From the NCBI GenBank assembly GCA_003856375.1, contig CP034120.1, forward strand, positions 3,839,501-3,903,500: a DNA stretch of 64,000 nt, read 5' to 3'. The notes beneath the pieces were generated by a model that was given only the letters and a program-made list of their open reading frames with translations, was not told where the DNA came from and made no database searches. Numbering within the stretch: position 1 is the stretch's first letter; each line of letters begins with the position of its first letter. This stretch comes from Glaciecola amylolytica. GTDB lineage: Bacteria; Bacteroidota; Bacteroidia; Flavobacteriales_D; Crocinitomicaceae. Positions 9,549 to 19,590 of the stretch are shown here, in pieces. Made by a program: the position numbers and the translations under genes.

Positions 9549-11000
9549 TTACAATTCTTTACGCAAACGAGCCACTGGAATATTGAGCTGCTCACGGTAT
9601 TTGGCAATCGTTCTTCTCGCAATATTGTATCCTTTGTCATTCAGCAATTTCGCCAAATGCTCATCTGTCAGCGGTTTCTTTTTGTTTTCCGCTTCAATGG
9701 CATCAGTCAGGATCTTCTTCACCTCTCTGGTAGAAACTTCTTCTCCCGTATCGGTAGAGAGTGATTCTGAGAAAAAGTATTTCAGTGAATAAACGCCATA
9801 AGCGGTTTGAACATACTTGGAATTTGCCACGCGCGAAACGGTAGAAATATCCAGACCTACAATTTCCGCAATATCCTTCAGGATCATCGGCTTCATATTC
9901 GTCTCGTCGCCTGTCAGGAAGAACTCATACTGATACATCATGATTGCATGCATCGTGGTGTACAAGGTTTGCTGACGCTGACGAATCGCATCTATAAACC
10001 ATTTTGCACCTTCCAGTTTTGTTTTCACAAAGGTCAATGCGTCCTTATCTGCTTTCGATGTTTTTGCACCTTCTCCATAGCTTCTGAGCAACTGCTCGTA
10101 TTCTTTGGAAACTTTCAGATCCGGGGTGTTTCTTCCGTTAATCGATAATTCAAGTTTTCCGTCAAACTCCGCAATCATAAAATCGGGAATTACCTGCTGA
10201 ACACTTTTCGAATTATCTTTCAAAGATCCTCCCGGTTTCGGGTTCAGACGAATGATTGCATCAATTGCTTCTTTCAGATCTTCGTCTTCAATCTCCAGTT
10301 TCTTCTGAATCTTATCGTAATGTTTCTTGGTAAATTCTTCGAAATGATCTTCCAGGATCTTTTTAGCCGTAAATAAGGTGATGTTTCCTTCCTGAATGCG
10401 TTCGATCTGAAGCAATAAACATTCTCTCAAATCGCGTGCACCGATTCCGGCCGGATCCAATTCCTGAACAATCTTAAGCACATGCTCCACTTCTCCTTCC
10501 GTTACGATCACATTGGAAGAAAAGGCCAGATCATCTACAATTGCATCCAATTCGCGATTCAAATATCCGGATTCATCCAAATTTCCGATAATCGTATCGG
10601 CGATCTGAAACTGTGTATCATCCAAATCCAGCAAATGCAGCTGTTCCGTTAATTTATCCTGAAATGACGAATCAACAGAAAGCGGAACACCGCGTTCTTC
10701 ATCGTCTTTACTTTTGTTATTTACCTGTGTTTTATAATCAGGTGTATCGTCGTCGAAGTAATCACTGATGTCGAAATCGGTATCAAATTCGTTTTCATCA
10801 TCCTTGTAATCATCTTCGGGATCATTGTCGTACTCGTCAACTTCTTCAGCACCTTCATCCAAAGCCGGATTTTCCTCCAATTCCTGTTTGATTCGCTGAT
10901 CCAATTCCATAGTAGGAACTTGCAACAACTTCATCAATTGAATTTGCTGAGGGGAAAGTCTCTGTTCCAGTTTTTGCGTAAGCTGCTGCCTTAGTGCCAT
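9549..11000 (-). CDS. rpoN: RNA polymerase sigma-54 factor RpoN
   Basis: Sigma-54 directs RNA polymerase to -24/-12 promoters and needs AAA+ activators. The 483-residue protein has the Gln/Leu-rich region I (LTQKLEQRLSPQQIQLMKLL), a strongly acidic linker (about residues 50-100, many Asp/Glu), the core-binding domain, a central HTH region, and the C-terminal RpoN box ARRTIAKYRE about 20 residues from the end. All parts are intact and the length is typical. The PAP2-like gene follows without a gap. No sigma-54 activator is encoded in this window, so its regulon lies elsewhere. Confidence 0.97.
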   Translation of the reverse strand: MALRQQLTQKLEQRLSPQQIQLMKLLQVPTMELDQRIKQELEENPALDEGAEEVDEYDNDPEDDYKDDENEFDTDFDISDYFDDDTPDYKTQVNNKSKDDEERGVPLSVDSSFQDKLTEQLHLLDLDDTQFQIADTIIGNLDESGYLNRELDAIVDDLAFSSNVIVTEGEVEHVLKIVQELDPAGIGARDLRECLLLQIERIQEGNITLFTAKKILEDHFEEFTKKHYDKIQKKLEIEDEDLKEAIDAIIRLNPKPGGSLKDNSKSVQQVIPDFMIAEFDGKLELSINGRNTPDLKVSKEYEQLLRSYGEGAKTSKADKDALTFVKTKLEGAKWFIDAIRQRQQTLYTTMHAIMMYQYEFFLTGDETNMKPMILKDIAEIVGLDISTVSRVANSKYVQTAYGVYSLKYFFSESLSTDTGEEVSTREVKKILTDAIEAENKKKPLTDEHLAKLLNDKGYNIARRTIAKYREQLNIPVARLRKEL

Positions 11001-11046
11001 CTATGGGTTTATTCTAGTAATGTAAAAAATGTTCGTTCAAATGTCC

Positions 11047-11067
11047 ACACTTCGACAAGCTCAGTGT
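11047..11067. repeat. Short intergenic repeat-like hairpin
   Basis: A 21-base sequence (acacttcgacaagctcagtg plus t) with 5-base complementary ends sits between rpoN and asnS. I recall cttcgacaagctcag as a motif found repeatedly between genes in many genomes; only one copy is present here, so the repeat status is memory-based. Confidence 0.4.
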
Positions 11068-11116
11068 TCTTTTGTCTGATTTAACATTAGAGTTCTTTAA
11101 ATGTACAAAATTCAGC

Positions 11117-12568
11117 TTAGAATTCAGCGTTCTGCGGAGTTCTCGGGAATGGAATCACGTCACGGATATTCGACATACCAGTTACGAACATCACCATGCG
11201 TTCGAAACCTAATCCGAAACCGGAATGAGGAACCGAACCAAAACGACGCGTATCCATGTACCACCACAATTCTTCTTCGTGAATTCCGAAATCAGCACAT
11301 TTCTTTTTCAAGACATCCAAACGCTCTTCACGTTCAGATCCTCCGACCATTTCACCGATTCCCGGGAACAAAATATCCATTGCCGCAACCGTTTCTTTTC
11401 CTGGTTCGCAGCCGTCGTTTGCACGCATGTAGAATGCTTTGAACGATGCAGGATAATCCGTAATGATTACCGGACGTTTGAATTCCTTCTCCACCAAATA
11501 GCGTTCGTGTTCCGACTGTAAATCAGTTCCCCAATTTACTTCGTATTTGAATTTCTTCTTTTTATAATGGTTCGAATTCACCAATACATCAATCGCTTCT
11601 GTATATGTGATTCGTTTGAAATCATTTTGAATCACGAACTGCAAACGTTCGATCAATCCCAATTCGTTGCGTTCATTCTGCGGTTTGGATTGCTGTTCCT
11701 GAGCATCGCGGTCGTTCAGGAACTTCAAATCGTCTGCACAATGATCCATCACATACTGGCAAATGTATTTCAACATGCTTTCCGCCAAATCCATGTTGTC
11801 CGGAAGTTTGTTGAATGCCACTTCAGGTTCAACCATCCAGAATTCAGCCAAATGGCGTGAAGTATTTGAATTTTCCGCACGGAATGTTGGTCCGAACGTA
11901 TAAATCTGACCCAGGGCCAATGCCGCTAATTCTCCTTCCAACTGTCCGGAAACCGTTAAGTTCACTTGTTTCCCGAAGAAATCTTCTGTGTAGTTCACCG
12001 TTCCGTCTTCATTCAACGGCGGATTTTTCGCATCCAGGTTCGTTACCCGGAACATTTCTCCTGCTCCTTCCGCATCAGAACCTGTGATAATCGGTGTATG
12101 AATGTAAAAGAATCCCTGATCGTTGAAGAACTTGTGAATGGCAAAACTCACCGCATGGCGCACTCTGAAAACCGCTCCGAATACATTTGTTCTGAAACGC
12201 AAATGTGCCTGCTCACGCAAGGTGTCCAAACTGTGTTTCTTCGGTTGTAAAATGGTTTTCTGAACATCGTCCGGATGTGCTTCACCAATGATCTCGATTT
12301 CGGAAACCTGCAATTCAAATGCCTGTCCGCTTCCTTGAGATTCGATCAAAACTCCGGTCAATCCAACAGAAGACGCTGTTGTTATTTTCTTTAAAATTGC
12401 TTCGTCAAAATTTGCAGCCTCAACAACACCTTGTAAATTATTAATGGTAGAACCATCATTCAATTGAATAAAACGGTCGTTGCGAAATGATCGCACCCAA
12501 CCTTTCACAAGATATTGTTCACCGACTTTCGGTTGACTTAATAAATCAGCAATTTTTGTTCGTTTCAT
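11117..12568 (-). CDS. asnS: Asparagine--tRNA ligase
   Basis: AsnRS is the class IIb synthetase that charges tRNA-Asn. The 483-residue protein starts with the OB-fold anticodon-binding domain ([20 protein letters not shown], residues 20-40) and continues with the class II core: motif 2 with [22 protein letters not shown], and motif 3 [15 protein letters not shown] near the C-terminus. The RHLAEF-type signature and the long insertion around residues 280-310 fit AsnRS rather than AspRS. A -7 element (TATTTTTG on the minus strand, 12587-12594) lies 19 bases before the ATG, so transcription probably starts close to the start codon. Confidence 0.97.
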   Translation of the reverse strand: MKRTKIADLLSQPKVGEQYLVKGWVRSFRNDRFIQLNDGSTINNLQGVVEAANFDEAILKKITTASSVGLTGVLIESQGSGQAFELQVSEIEIIGEAHPDDVQKTILQPKKHSLDTLREQAHLRFRTNVFGAVFRVRHAVSFAIHKFFNDQGFFYIHTPIITGSDAEGAGEMFRVTNLDAKNPPLNEDGTVNYTEDFFGKQVNLTVSGQLEGELAALALGQIYTFGPTFRAENSNTSRHLAEFWMVEPEVAFNKLPDNMDLAESMLKYICQYVMDHCADDLKFLNDRDAQEQQSKPQNERNELGLIERLQFVIQNDFKRITYTEAIDVLVNSNHYKKKKFKYEVNWGTDLQSEHERYLVEKEFKRPVIITDYPASFKAFYMRANDGCEPGKETVAAMDILFPGIGEMVGGSEREERLDVLKKKCADFGIHEEELWWYMDTRRFGSVPHSGFGLGFERMVMFVTGMSNIRDVIPFPRTPQNAEF

Positions 12569-12673
12569 GTTGTTTTTCTAATGATACAAAAATAGGAAGA
12601 AATTTGAAAGCTACGGTGCTGTAAGTTGAAAGGAATCAACAGTTAGGCCGGCCCTCGCTAAAATTTCAAAATT

Positions 12674-12722
12674 GCCATATCGCAATATTGCGAACCACCA
12701 ATGATTACTAGGGTTTCAGAGT
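12674..12722 (+). repeat. Dispersed palindrome-centred element, divergent copy
   Basis: This is the most divergent of three copies (others at 42666-42733 and 55451-55518). It contains a perfect 14-base palindrome tcgcaatattgcga (12680-12693) and the conserved tail gggtttcagag. It lies 106 bases upstream of the asnS start, in the same relative orientation as the other two copies to their genes. Confidence 0.6.
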
Positions 12723-12768
12723 ATATTTAGGAAAAAGCAGTCTTTTCTTTTCAACATGTTTAAAGTCT

Positions 12769-13674
12769 TCAGACCAATATTTCCAACACCAAATACCAAA
12801 TTCCGCTCGTAATAAATGAAAGTAAAATAGTCATAAACACAATCAGATTACTCAAACGCGGATTCAGACCAAACTGATCGTTCAGAATTCCGGCACTGAT
12901 CATCGTTCCCATCGAAGCTTCAAATACCGCAATCTTCGTCTGCATTTCTCCTGTCTGAAAGGCAAAAGCCAGTCCTAAAATGATCAGCGGAGAAAGAATC
13001 AATTTATAAACAGAAGCTGCCAAAATCGGTTTCAATACATCTCTCATTTTTCCCAGTTCAAACTGCAAGCCTACTGAAAACAAAGCCAGTGGTGAAAGTG
13101 TTGCCGCTAAGGTTGATGCTAATGGAGTTACCGATTCAAAGGAAACGAACCGGGGCAAGATCAGTGCAATGATAATGACCAGAAAAGGAGGGAATTTCAG
13201 TAATTTGAGACTGATGGTTTTGAAATCTGCCTTCGCATTTCCGGATGCTTTCATCGCAACAACGGAAGCAAAAACGGCCAGGATGAAAAAAGACATTTGA
13301 TCAGTCACCGCTGCAATCGACAAGTTGTTTTCGCCATAATATGCTGAAATCAGCGGAAACCCAACAAAAGAAGTGTTTCCCAAACCTGTGACAATCAAAA
13401 ATGCCGCTTTGGTTTTCCGGTCGAAATGAAACGGTTTGGCAAGCAATTCCGACAAAATCCAGGCTCCGAACCAGCAAATTAAAGGAGTAAGCAAGGGAAT
13501 CAGCAGATCATTCGACCATTGAATTCCCGGAAGATATTTGAGTGTTGCAGCAGGAAGTGCTACATAAATAATCCAAACATTGATTCCCTGATGGCTTCCT
13601 TTTGGCAGAACACCTGATTTTCTGAGTAAAAAACCAGCGAGAAAACAAACTCCTATCAGGATAAAATTCGACAT
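12769..13674 (-). CDS. AEC-family transporter (auxin efflux carrier-like permease)
   Basis: This 301-residue membrane protein has ten predicted hydrophobic helices in two five-helix halves, the pattern of the AEC family of putative exporters and malate/auxin-type permeases. Typical family stretches are present: GVLPKGSHQGINVWIIYVALPAATL in the first half and PLALFSVGLQFELGK in the middle. The substrate cannot be inferred. A -7-like element (TAATTTTG, minus strand, 13682-13689) lies just upstream of the ATG, so it probably has its own promoter. Neighbouring genes (asnS, dxs) do not suggest a function. Confidence 0.88.
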   Translation of the reverse strand: MSNFILIGVCFLAGFLLRKSGVLPKGSHQGINVWIIYVALPAATLKYLPGIQWSNDLLIPLLTPLICWFGAWILSELLAKPFHFDRKTKAAFLIVTGLGNTSFVGFPLISAYYGENNLSIAAVTDQMSFFILAVFASVVAMKASGNAKADFKTISLKLLKFPPFLVIIIALILPRFVSFESVTPLASTLAATLSPLALFSVGLQFELGKMRDVLKPILAASVYKLILSPLIILGLAFAFQTGEMQTKIAVFEASMGTMISAGILNDQFGLNPRLSNLIVFMTILLSFITSGIWYLVLEILV

Positions 13675-13743
13675 TGCAGCCCAAAATTATCGCTTATCGA
13701 CGAATTAAAATCAGAAATTCCTGCTAAAAAACGATCGGTCTTT

Positions 13744-15702
13744 CTAACCAACCTCACTTTGAGCAACTTGCCCTTCGGAAGAAGAAAGATTCAATAATTC
13801 ACGCACTTTTGCGGCAATGGAAAGTGCATCAAATCCGCAGTCTGCATGCAATTGTTCCGGTGTTCCGTGGTGAACATATTTATCCGGAATTCCCAAACGA
13901 ACTACTTTCGAACGGTAATTGTGATCTACCATGAATTCAATAACTGCAGAACCGAATCCGCCCATGATACAACCGTCTTCAATCGTAATGACCTGATCGA
14001 ATTTGGTAAACACTTCGTGCAATAAGGTTTCATCCAAAGGTTTCACAAAACGCATATCGTAATGAGCTACAGATGCTCCGCTTTCTTTCAACGTCTGAAT
14101 GGCTTGCTGCGCAAAATTCCCGACATGACCAATTGTAACCAAGGCAATATCTTCACCATTCGTTACTTTTCGACCTGTACCAATTGGAATCGCTTTCATA
14201 GGTGTTTTCCATTCGGTCATCACACCGTTACCACGCGGATACCGGATGGAAAAAGGTCCGTGATTTTCCGCCTGAGCAGTAAACATCAGATTGCGCAATT
14301 CCGCCTCGTTCATCGGAGCAGAAACAATCATATTCGGCATACTGCGCATATAAGCAATATCGTAAGCACCATGATGCGTCGCACCGTCAGCACCGACCAA
14401 GCCACCACGATCCAAACAGAAAACTACGGGCAAATTTTGCAAAGCCACATCATGCAAAACCTGATCGTAGGCACGCTGCATGAATGAGGAATAAATATTA
14501 CAGAAAGGAATCAATCCCTGAGTTGCTAATCCGGCAGAGAAAGTCACTGCATGCTGCTCCGCAATTCCCACATCAAACGCGCGATCCGGCATTGCTTCCA
14601 TCATGAAAGTCAGGGAACAACCGGAAGGCATTGCCGGAGTAATACCCATGATCTTTTCGTTTTGTTCTGCCAATTCTACGATCGTATGTCCGAATACATC
14701 CTGATATTTCGGAGGCTGTGGAGATTTCGGAACAATCTTGACGATTTCTCCGGTTTCTTTATTGAAAATACCCGGCGCATGCCATTTGGTCGGGTTTCCT
14801 TCTTCTGAGAATTTGTATCCGGCACCTTTTCGTGTAATACAATGCAAAATTTTCGGGCCGGGAATATCTTTTAAATCTTCGAGTACTTTTGCCAATCCAA
14901 CCACATCGTGTCCGTCAACCGGACCGAAATAGCGGAATTTCAATGATTCGAATAAATTACTTTGCTTTAAAATCGAACCTTTCAAAGCAGAAGAAATTTT
15001 GGACACTACAGATTGTGCATCCGGGCCGAATTTACTGACTTTTCCAAGCAATTTCCACACCTCGTCTTTTACTTTGTTATAAGTATGAGAGGTCGTTATA
15101 TCTGTCAAATATTCTTTCAAGGCGCCCACATTCGGGTCGATTGACATACAATTGTCGTTCAGAATAACCAACAAGTTGGCATCCTTTTCGAAACCTGCAT
15201 GGTTCATTCCTTCAAAAGCCAAACCGGCTGTCATTGCACCATCACCGATCACAGCAATGTGCTGACGTTCCTTTTCGCCTTTGTAGCGGCTTGCAACAGC
15301 CATTCCCAAAGCAGCAGAAATTGAAGTGGATGAATGCCCTACTCCGAACGTGTCGTATTCGCTTTCGGATCTTTTCGGGAATCCTGAAATTCCTCCTTTT
15401 GTACGATTGGTGTGAAATACTTCGCGGCGGCCTGTCAGGATTTTATGTCCGTAAGCCTGATGCCCGACATCCCAAACCAATTGATCGTCCGGTGTGTTGA
15501 AAACATAATGCAAAGCAACCGTCAATTCAACAACCCCTAAACTAGCTCCGAAATGAGAGTTTCCGATCTCAGAAATAACATCTATAATGTATTGACGCAG
15601 TTCATCGGCAACTTGCGGCAATTGTTCTACCGTCATTTTATCCCTCAAATCCTGAGGGATGATGATTTGTTCCAATAAAGGACCTGCTTTGTATGGATGC
15701 AT
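13744..15702 (-). CDS. dxs: 1-deoxy-D-xylulose-5-phosphate synthase
   Basis: DXS condenses pyruvate and glyceraldehyde 3-phosphate with thiamine diphosphate, the first step of the MEP isoprenoid pathway. The 652-residue protein shows the full transketolase-like order: N-terminal ThDP domain with GASLGVVELTVALH and the GDGAMTAGLAFEGMNHAG motif, the pyrimidine domain with DVGIAEQHAVTFSAGLA and DRGGLVGADGATHHGAYD, and the C-terminal domain with ITIEDGCIMGGFGS. The last 12 residues are a variable tail. A promoter with both boxes is visible 20-51 bases upstream. No other MEP-pathway gene is in the window. Confidence 0.97.
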   Translation of the reverse strand: MHPYKAGPLLEQIIIPQDLRDKMTVEQLPQVADELRQYIIDVISEIGNSHFGASLGVVELTVALHYVFNTPDDQLVWDVGHQAYGHKILTGRREVFHTNRTKGGISGFPKRSESEYDTFGVGHSSTSISAALGMAVASRYKGEKERQHIAVIGDGAMTAGLAFEGMNHAGFEKDANLLVILNDNCMSIDPNVGALKEYLTDITTSHTYNKVKDEVWKLLGKVSKFGPDAQSVVSKISSALKGSILKQSNLFESLKFRYFGPVDGHDVVGLAKVLEDLKDIPGPKILHCITRKGAGYKFSEEGNPTKWHAPGIFNKETGEIVKIVPKSPQPPKYQDVFGHTIVELAEQNEKIMGITPAMPSGCSLTFMMEAMPDRAFDVGIAEQHAVTFSAGLATQGLIPFCNIYSSFMQRAYDQVLHDVALQNLPVVFCLDRGGLVGADGATHHGAYDIAYMRSMPNMIVSAPMNEAELRNLMFTAQAENHGPFSIRYPRGNGVMTEWKTPMKAIPIGTGRKVTNGEDIALVTIGHVGNFAQQAIQTLKESGASVAHYDMRFVKPLDETLLHEVFTKFDQVITIEDGCIMGGFGSAVIEFMVDHNYRSKVVRLGIPDKYVHHGTPEQLHADCGFDALSIAAKVRELLNLSSSEGQVAQSEVG

Positions 15703-15721
15703 AAAATCAGAGTTCGACGTA

Positions 15722-15753
15722 CAAAGTTACGAGTTCACGTTATGGATAACAAA
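15722..15753 (-). promoter_or_regulatory. dxs promoter (Bacteroidota type)
   Basis: On the minus strand, -33 TTTG (15750-15753) and -7 TAACTTTG (15722-15729) are separated by 20 bases, matching the Bacteroidota consensus. Transcription would start about 10-15 bases before the dxs ATG. Confidence 0.6.
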
Positions 15754-15825
15754 AAAAACGAGGGAATATTTCGGGTTTGCCGGGATTTAACAAATTTTGC
15801 ACCGATGGAGTATTCCAAAACCTGT

Positions 15826-15844
15826 CCAGGGTTTATAACCCTGG
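15826..15844. repeat. Perfect 8-bp hairpin near the 3' end of the GNAT-like gene
   Basis: The arms ccagggtt and aaccctgg flank a tat loop. There is no T-run on either strand, so a simple intrinsic terminator is unlikely. It lies 46 bases past the stop of the GNAT-like gene on the minus strand and may stabilise the 3' end or be a repeat. Confidence 0.45.
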
Positions 15845-15889
15845 AAGGGTGGGCAATTTTTTTCGAAGTAAATTAAACGTGTACGCGCA

Positions 15890-16924
15890 TCAAACCATAT
15901 CCCAACCCGCCACAAAAATCGGCTTGGAACGCAGCTCGTCCATCTTCAACGGATTCTTGCGCATCACCACCACATCTACAATCGGCTGAGGAGTCATTTT
16001 ATGAAACAATCCCCAATCAATATACTGGCGACTTTCTCTCCAAAGCGGTTCTCTCCGATCCACAAACCAAAGCATCATGTTCCTGTTTTCATGCGCCAGA
16101 ATTCCTTCCAGAAGTGCAGATAAAACATGCGGATCATTGTCTTCGACCCAAATGGATTCGGGAACCAGAAACTGATGGTTTTTCGGTTTCACAATTCTCC
16201 GGATTCCGGGTGTGATGGTAATTAAATGTGTGAAAAGTCCTCCTAAAAATCCCGGTAAACGCTCAATAACCCAATTTGCACGAGTGATTTTTGCAAAACC
16301 AACTACTTTTCCGGATTCGTCGTAATACGCATAAAATGGTCCTCGTTCGGCATGAGTGCGAACAAAATACGCATGTGTTTTTTCGATTTTATCCAGGTGA
16401 TTTGAAATTTCCTGTTTGTCTTCCAGCAAACGAACATTGTTTTGCATGCGGGGTTTCGTGCGGCTGAATGACTGAGAAATCAATTGTGCTTCTGTCCGGA
16501 ATCCGAATTGCTCCGACATCCATTTACTGCGGTCATTCGCAGGGTCGATATACGCATAGAAAGCGTCGGGAGATTCTCCCAGTTTTCCGTCAAATGTTTC
16601 ATCGAAAAAGCTCGCCATTTCCATTTTCAGACGGGAATTGCTTTTGTGAACGCGATTCACATTTTTAGACGCTTGTTTTTGATTGGCAAAAGCGAAATAA
16701 CGCACATACCATTGCCTGCCACGATTACACAAAGTGAGGTTTCCCTGCACTTTTCCGTCTCTTTCCAATGAAATGAAGATCGGGTTATCCGCTTCATGAA
16801 TGCGTGTTGGTGTATCTAAATGTTTGTACCGTGCGCCGTTGGTTCCCAAAGTAGTTTGGGTTAATAAATCTAATAAAGCAGGTGTTGCTTCCTTACGAAT
16901 AGTATATCTACTTGAGAGTCCCAT
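15890..16924 (-). CDS. GNAT-like hypothetical protein cotranslated with the alcohol dehydrogenase
   Basis: This 344-residue soluble protein has no signal peptide. Segments such as FISLERDGKVQGNLTLCNRG (around residue 50) and FYAYYDESGKVVGFAKITRA (around 198) each look like the central beta-strands of a GNAT acyltransferase fold, suggesting two GNAT-like halves, but the acetyl-CoA loop (Q/RxxGxG/A) is not convincing. Function unknown. The ATG overlaps the TGA of the upstream iron alcohol dehydrogenase by one base (TGATG), which implies translational coupling and hence a shared process. Confidence 0.72.
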   Translation of the reverse strand: MGLSSRYTIRKEATPALLDLLTQTTLGTNGARYKHLDTPTRIHEADNPIFISLERDGKVQGNLTLCNRGRQWYVRYFAFANQKQASKNVNRVHKSNSRLKMEMASFFDETFDGKLGESPDAFYAYIDPANDRSKWMSEQFGFRTEAQLISQSFSRTKPRMQNNVRLLEDKQEISNHLDKIEKTHAYFVRTHAERGPFYAYYDESGKVVGFAKITRANWVIERLPGFLGGLFTHLITITPGIRRIVKPKNHQFLVPESIWVEDNDPHVLSALLEGILAHENRNMMLWFVDRREPLWRESRQYIDWGLFHKMTPQPIVDVVVMRKNPLKMDELRSKPIFVAGWDMV

Positions 16925-18093
16925 CAGATCGCTTGATTAACAATATATTCTGCCTCTTTCGGAGTCAAATCCTTATTTTCTCCAAGTCCTGTCCAACCAC
17001 GTTGAACAAAACGATCATGCACGATTCTACCCGTTTCGTGATAATCACTGGTATATTCGGAAATACGTGTTTTTACACTTAATGAATGGAAAAATGCTTC
17101 TGTTTTTGCGATTGCTTTTCGGGCAATTTGTTCCTCAGAACCTTCCAGATTCCAAACGCGTTTTCCATATTGAGCCAATTTGGCTTTTTTGCTTTCAAAC
17201 TTCACTTCATACAATCTCGGAGCAATGATTGCCAAAGACTGCGCATGATCAATTCCATGCAAAGCTGTCAGTTCGTGACCAATCATGTGTGTTGCCCAAT
17301 CGGTAGTTACTCCGCAGCGCAATACGCCGTTCAATGCCTGATTTGCGCACCACATTAAGTTGGCAGCCAGTTCATAATCTCCCGGATTTTCCAATACTTT
17401 CTCTCCGATTTCGATCAAGGTCGCTAAAATTCCTTCCGCATATCTTTCCTGAAGCAGGTTTTCACCCTTGAACGTGAGGTATTGCTCCATGGTATGGGTG
17501 TATGCATCGATCACGCCGTTTGCGATCTGACGTTTCGGCAAAGTTGCTACGAACGTAGGATCCAGCAAGGCAAATTTCGGGAAGAATAAAGGTCCGCCCA
17601 TCGTTCTTTTTTCTTTCAATTCAGAACGACTGATCACCGCTCCGGAATTGGATTCAGAGCCTGTAGCAGGAATCGTTAAAATGCATCCGAAAGGAACAGC
17701 AGAAGAAAAACTGCAGCCCGGAACCTGTGTCAGTACATCCCACGGATCACCGGCATAATTCACCGCTCCGGAAATAAATTTTGCACCATCGATCACAGAA
17801 CCACCACCAACTGCAAGCATATAACCGATTTGGTTTTCGCGGATGTACTCCACGGCTTTCATCAAGGTTGTATATTCCGGATTGGCTTCGATGCCTTTGA
17901 AAAAATGCAATTCCAGATCACTCAATTCGGATTTTAACCGATCTAAAAACCCGGATTTTTCGATGGATCCGCCACCGTATAAAACAATCACTTTTCCATC
18001 TGTTGCCTGTGCCTTTAACAGCTGTGAAACCCTTGTCAACTGGTCCTTCCCAAAGACAATGGTAGTTGGAGTTGTAATCTCGAAATTATTCAT
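16924..18093 (-). CDS. Iron-containing alcohol dehydrogenase (YqhD/BDH-like)
   Basis: This is a 389-residue group III alcohol dehydrogenase. The N-terminal dinucleotide-binding part contains GGGSIEKSGFLDRLK (about residues 40-54) and GGGSVIDGAKFISGA (about 96-110). The C-terminal helical domain supplies the metal site, with several His residues in THMIGHELTALHGIDHAQS. The start MNNFEITTPTTIVFGKDQ is characteristic of the NADPH-dependent YqhD/butanol dehydrogenase branch, which reduces short and medium aldehydes. The exact substrate is unknown. A -7-like TAAATTTG (minus strand, 18108-18115) precedes the ATG. The gene overlaps the GNAT-like gene by one base. Confidence 0.92.
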   Translation of the reverse strand: MNNFEITTPTTIVFGKDQLTRVSQLLKAQATDGKVIVLYGGGSIEKSGFLDRLKSELSDLELHFFKGIEANPEYTTLMKAVEYIRENQIGYMLAVGGGSVIDGAKFISGAVNYAGDPWDVLTQVPGCSFSSAVPFGCILTIPATGSESNSGAVISRSELKEKRTMGGPLFFPKFALLDPTFVATLPKRQIANGVIDAYTHTMEQYLTFKGENLLQERYAEGILATLIEIGEKVLENPGDYELAANLMWCANQALNGVLRCGVTTDWATHMIGHELTALHGIDHAQSLAIIAPRLYEVKFESKKAKLAQYGKRVWNLEGSEEQIARKAIAKTEAFFHSLSVKTRISEYTSDYHETGRIVHDRFVQRGWTGLGENKDLTPKEAEYIVNQAI

Positions 18094-18359
18094 GGCTTAC
18101 CAAATTGCAAATTTAAGGATTGTAAAGATATGAAAACGAGACCTAATTAGAAGTAAAAATAGTGTGCTCTTTTCTGAAAAATCAAGAAAGAATGAACTCA
18201 TTTTAAATGAATTGATTATCAAGTGAATACAAAATGAAATTTCTTCAAAATTTTGGCTGTTTTTGATTGCAGATTCCAATAGTTTTTTATTTTTGACTCT
18301 GGTCTTTCCTAACAACATTAGAACCGAACTGTTTTAGCAACCATAATGATTCACTGAAC

Positions 18360-19586
18360 ATGAACTTTACCGACAACAACATCCTGTTGATTCTCATTTC
18401 ACTGGTTTTTATTTATGCCGTATTGAGTATCCTGGTATCCATTCTCACCGAATGGTGGAACTCCCGTTTCAAAGAGCGGGGAATTTTTCTAAAAGACTCC
18501 ATTTACAAATTGCTGAAGGATCCGTTAAACAAAGATTACGGTTACCTCTTCTACAATCATGTCACGATTGCCGGCCTGAAAAGTGCACCGGACAGAGATC
18601 CTCACTATATCTCGGGCGCCATGTTTGCAGAAGCATTGATTGATATTATCGCTCAGCAGGTTGTCAATAATCAAAAAGTCAAAGTTGTTATCAATCCGGA
18701 CGGAACCAGAGAATACCAAATGGAAAGCAATACCATTCCCGGTGATATCATGGACCGCTTTCAAATGGGAGTTTCCGGTATGAACACCAGTCCGTTTGCG
18801 GATCTGATGCAGTCGTTCATTGATAAATCCGCTCATTCGGACAAAAAATATGCGGATCTCAAGGCTCATATTGAAAAGTGGTACAACGATTACATGGATC
18901 GCGTTTCGGGCTGGTATAAGACCAAACAGCGAAAAAAATTCCTCATTGCAGGATTTGCAGTAGCTATTGTACTCAATGTGGATAGTTTACACCTTTTGAA
19001 AATGCTGAGTCTGGATCCCGACCTGAAAAACCGCATGGTGGCAAGTGCCGAGCAAACAGCTGCTAACATCCGCAAAGATTCCACCTTACGAACAGATATT
19101 TCCTCAATGACCAAAGTGGTTTCGATTTCCAAAAGCGACATGCAAAATGCCCGGTCGTTCCAGATAGACACCGTGCGGGCAATGGAAATTCTGAAAAAAC
19201 TGAACGAATGGGACAGCACCCGGAAAATTGCCGACTCAACTGCTAAAAAAGATCTGAAACAATTGAACGAGGCATTAAATCTGGTCACTGAGCTAAACAT
19301 TCCTATCGGATGGTCAGAAACAAGCGCTCCTGCTTCCTGGTTTCAATCCAAAAAAACAGAAACAGATACGCTCGTTACCTCCAAAAATCCCGGGTTGGTT
19401 CGCTACCTGAATGAACGAAACAACGATCCGGATGCAGGAACCGTTTTGAAATACCTCATCGGAATCATTATTTCCGGTATTTCACTCAGCTTCGGTGCGC
19501 CTTTCTGGTTTGAGTTACTGGTGAAATTCGTCAACATCCGAAGATCCGGTAAAATTCCGGAAGGAAATCAACCAACAAAACCTTAA
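18360..19586 (+). CDS. Uncharacterised membrane protein with conserved GAPFWFELL C-terminus
   Basis: This 408-residue protein has a transmembrane helix at about residues 8-28, a second at about 195-212, and a C-terminal pair around 363-390 ending in SLSFGAPFWFELLVKFVNIR. I recall a GAPFWFDLL-type end from uncharacterised membrane proteins in many bacteria, but no function is known to me. Between the helices lie a soluble domain (residues 30-190) and a charged, probably helical region (220-350). It is followed after 4 bases by an amidohydrolase gene in the same direction, so the two likely form an operon. The ATG at 18360 places the first helix at the N-terminus. Confidence 0.82.
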   Translation: MNFTDNNILLILISLVFIYAVLSILVSILTEWWNSRFKERGIFLKDSIYKLLKDPLNKDYGYLFYNHVTIAGLKSAPDRDPHYISGAMFAEALIDIIAQQVVNNQKVKVVINPDGTREYQMESNTIPGDIMDRFQMGVSGMNTSPFADLMQSFIDKSAHSDKKYADLKAHIEKWYNDYMDRVSGWYKTKQRKKFLIAGFAVAIVLNVDSLHLLKMLSLDPDLKNRMVASAEQTAANIRKDSTLRTDISSMTKVVSISKSDMQNARSFQIDTVRAMEILKKLNEWDSTRKIADSTAKKDLKQLNEALNLVTELNIPIGWSETSAPASWFQSKKTETDTLVTSKNPGLVRYLNERNNDPDAGTVLKYLIGIIISGISLSFGAPFWFELLVKFVNIRRSGKIPEGNQPTKP

Positions 19587-19590
19587 GCTG

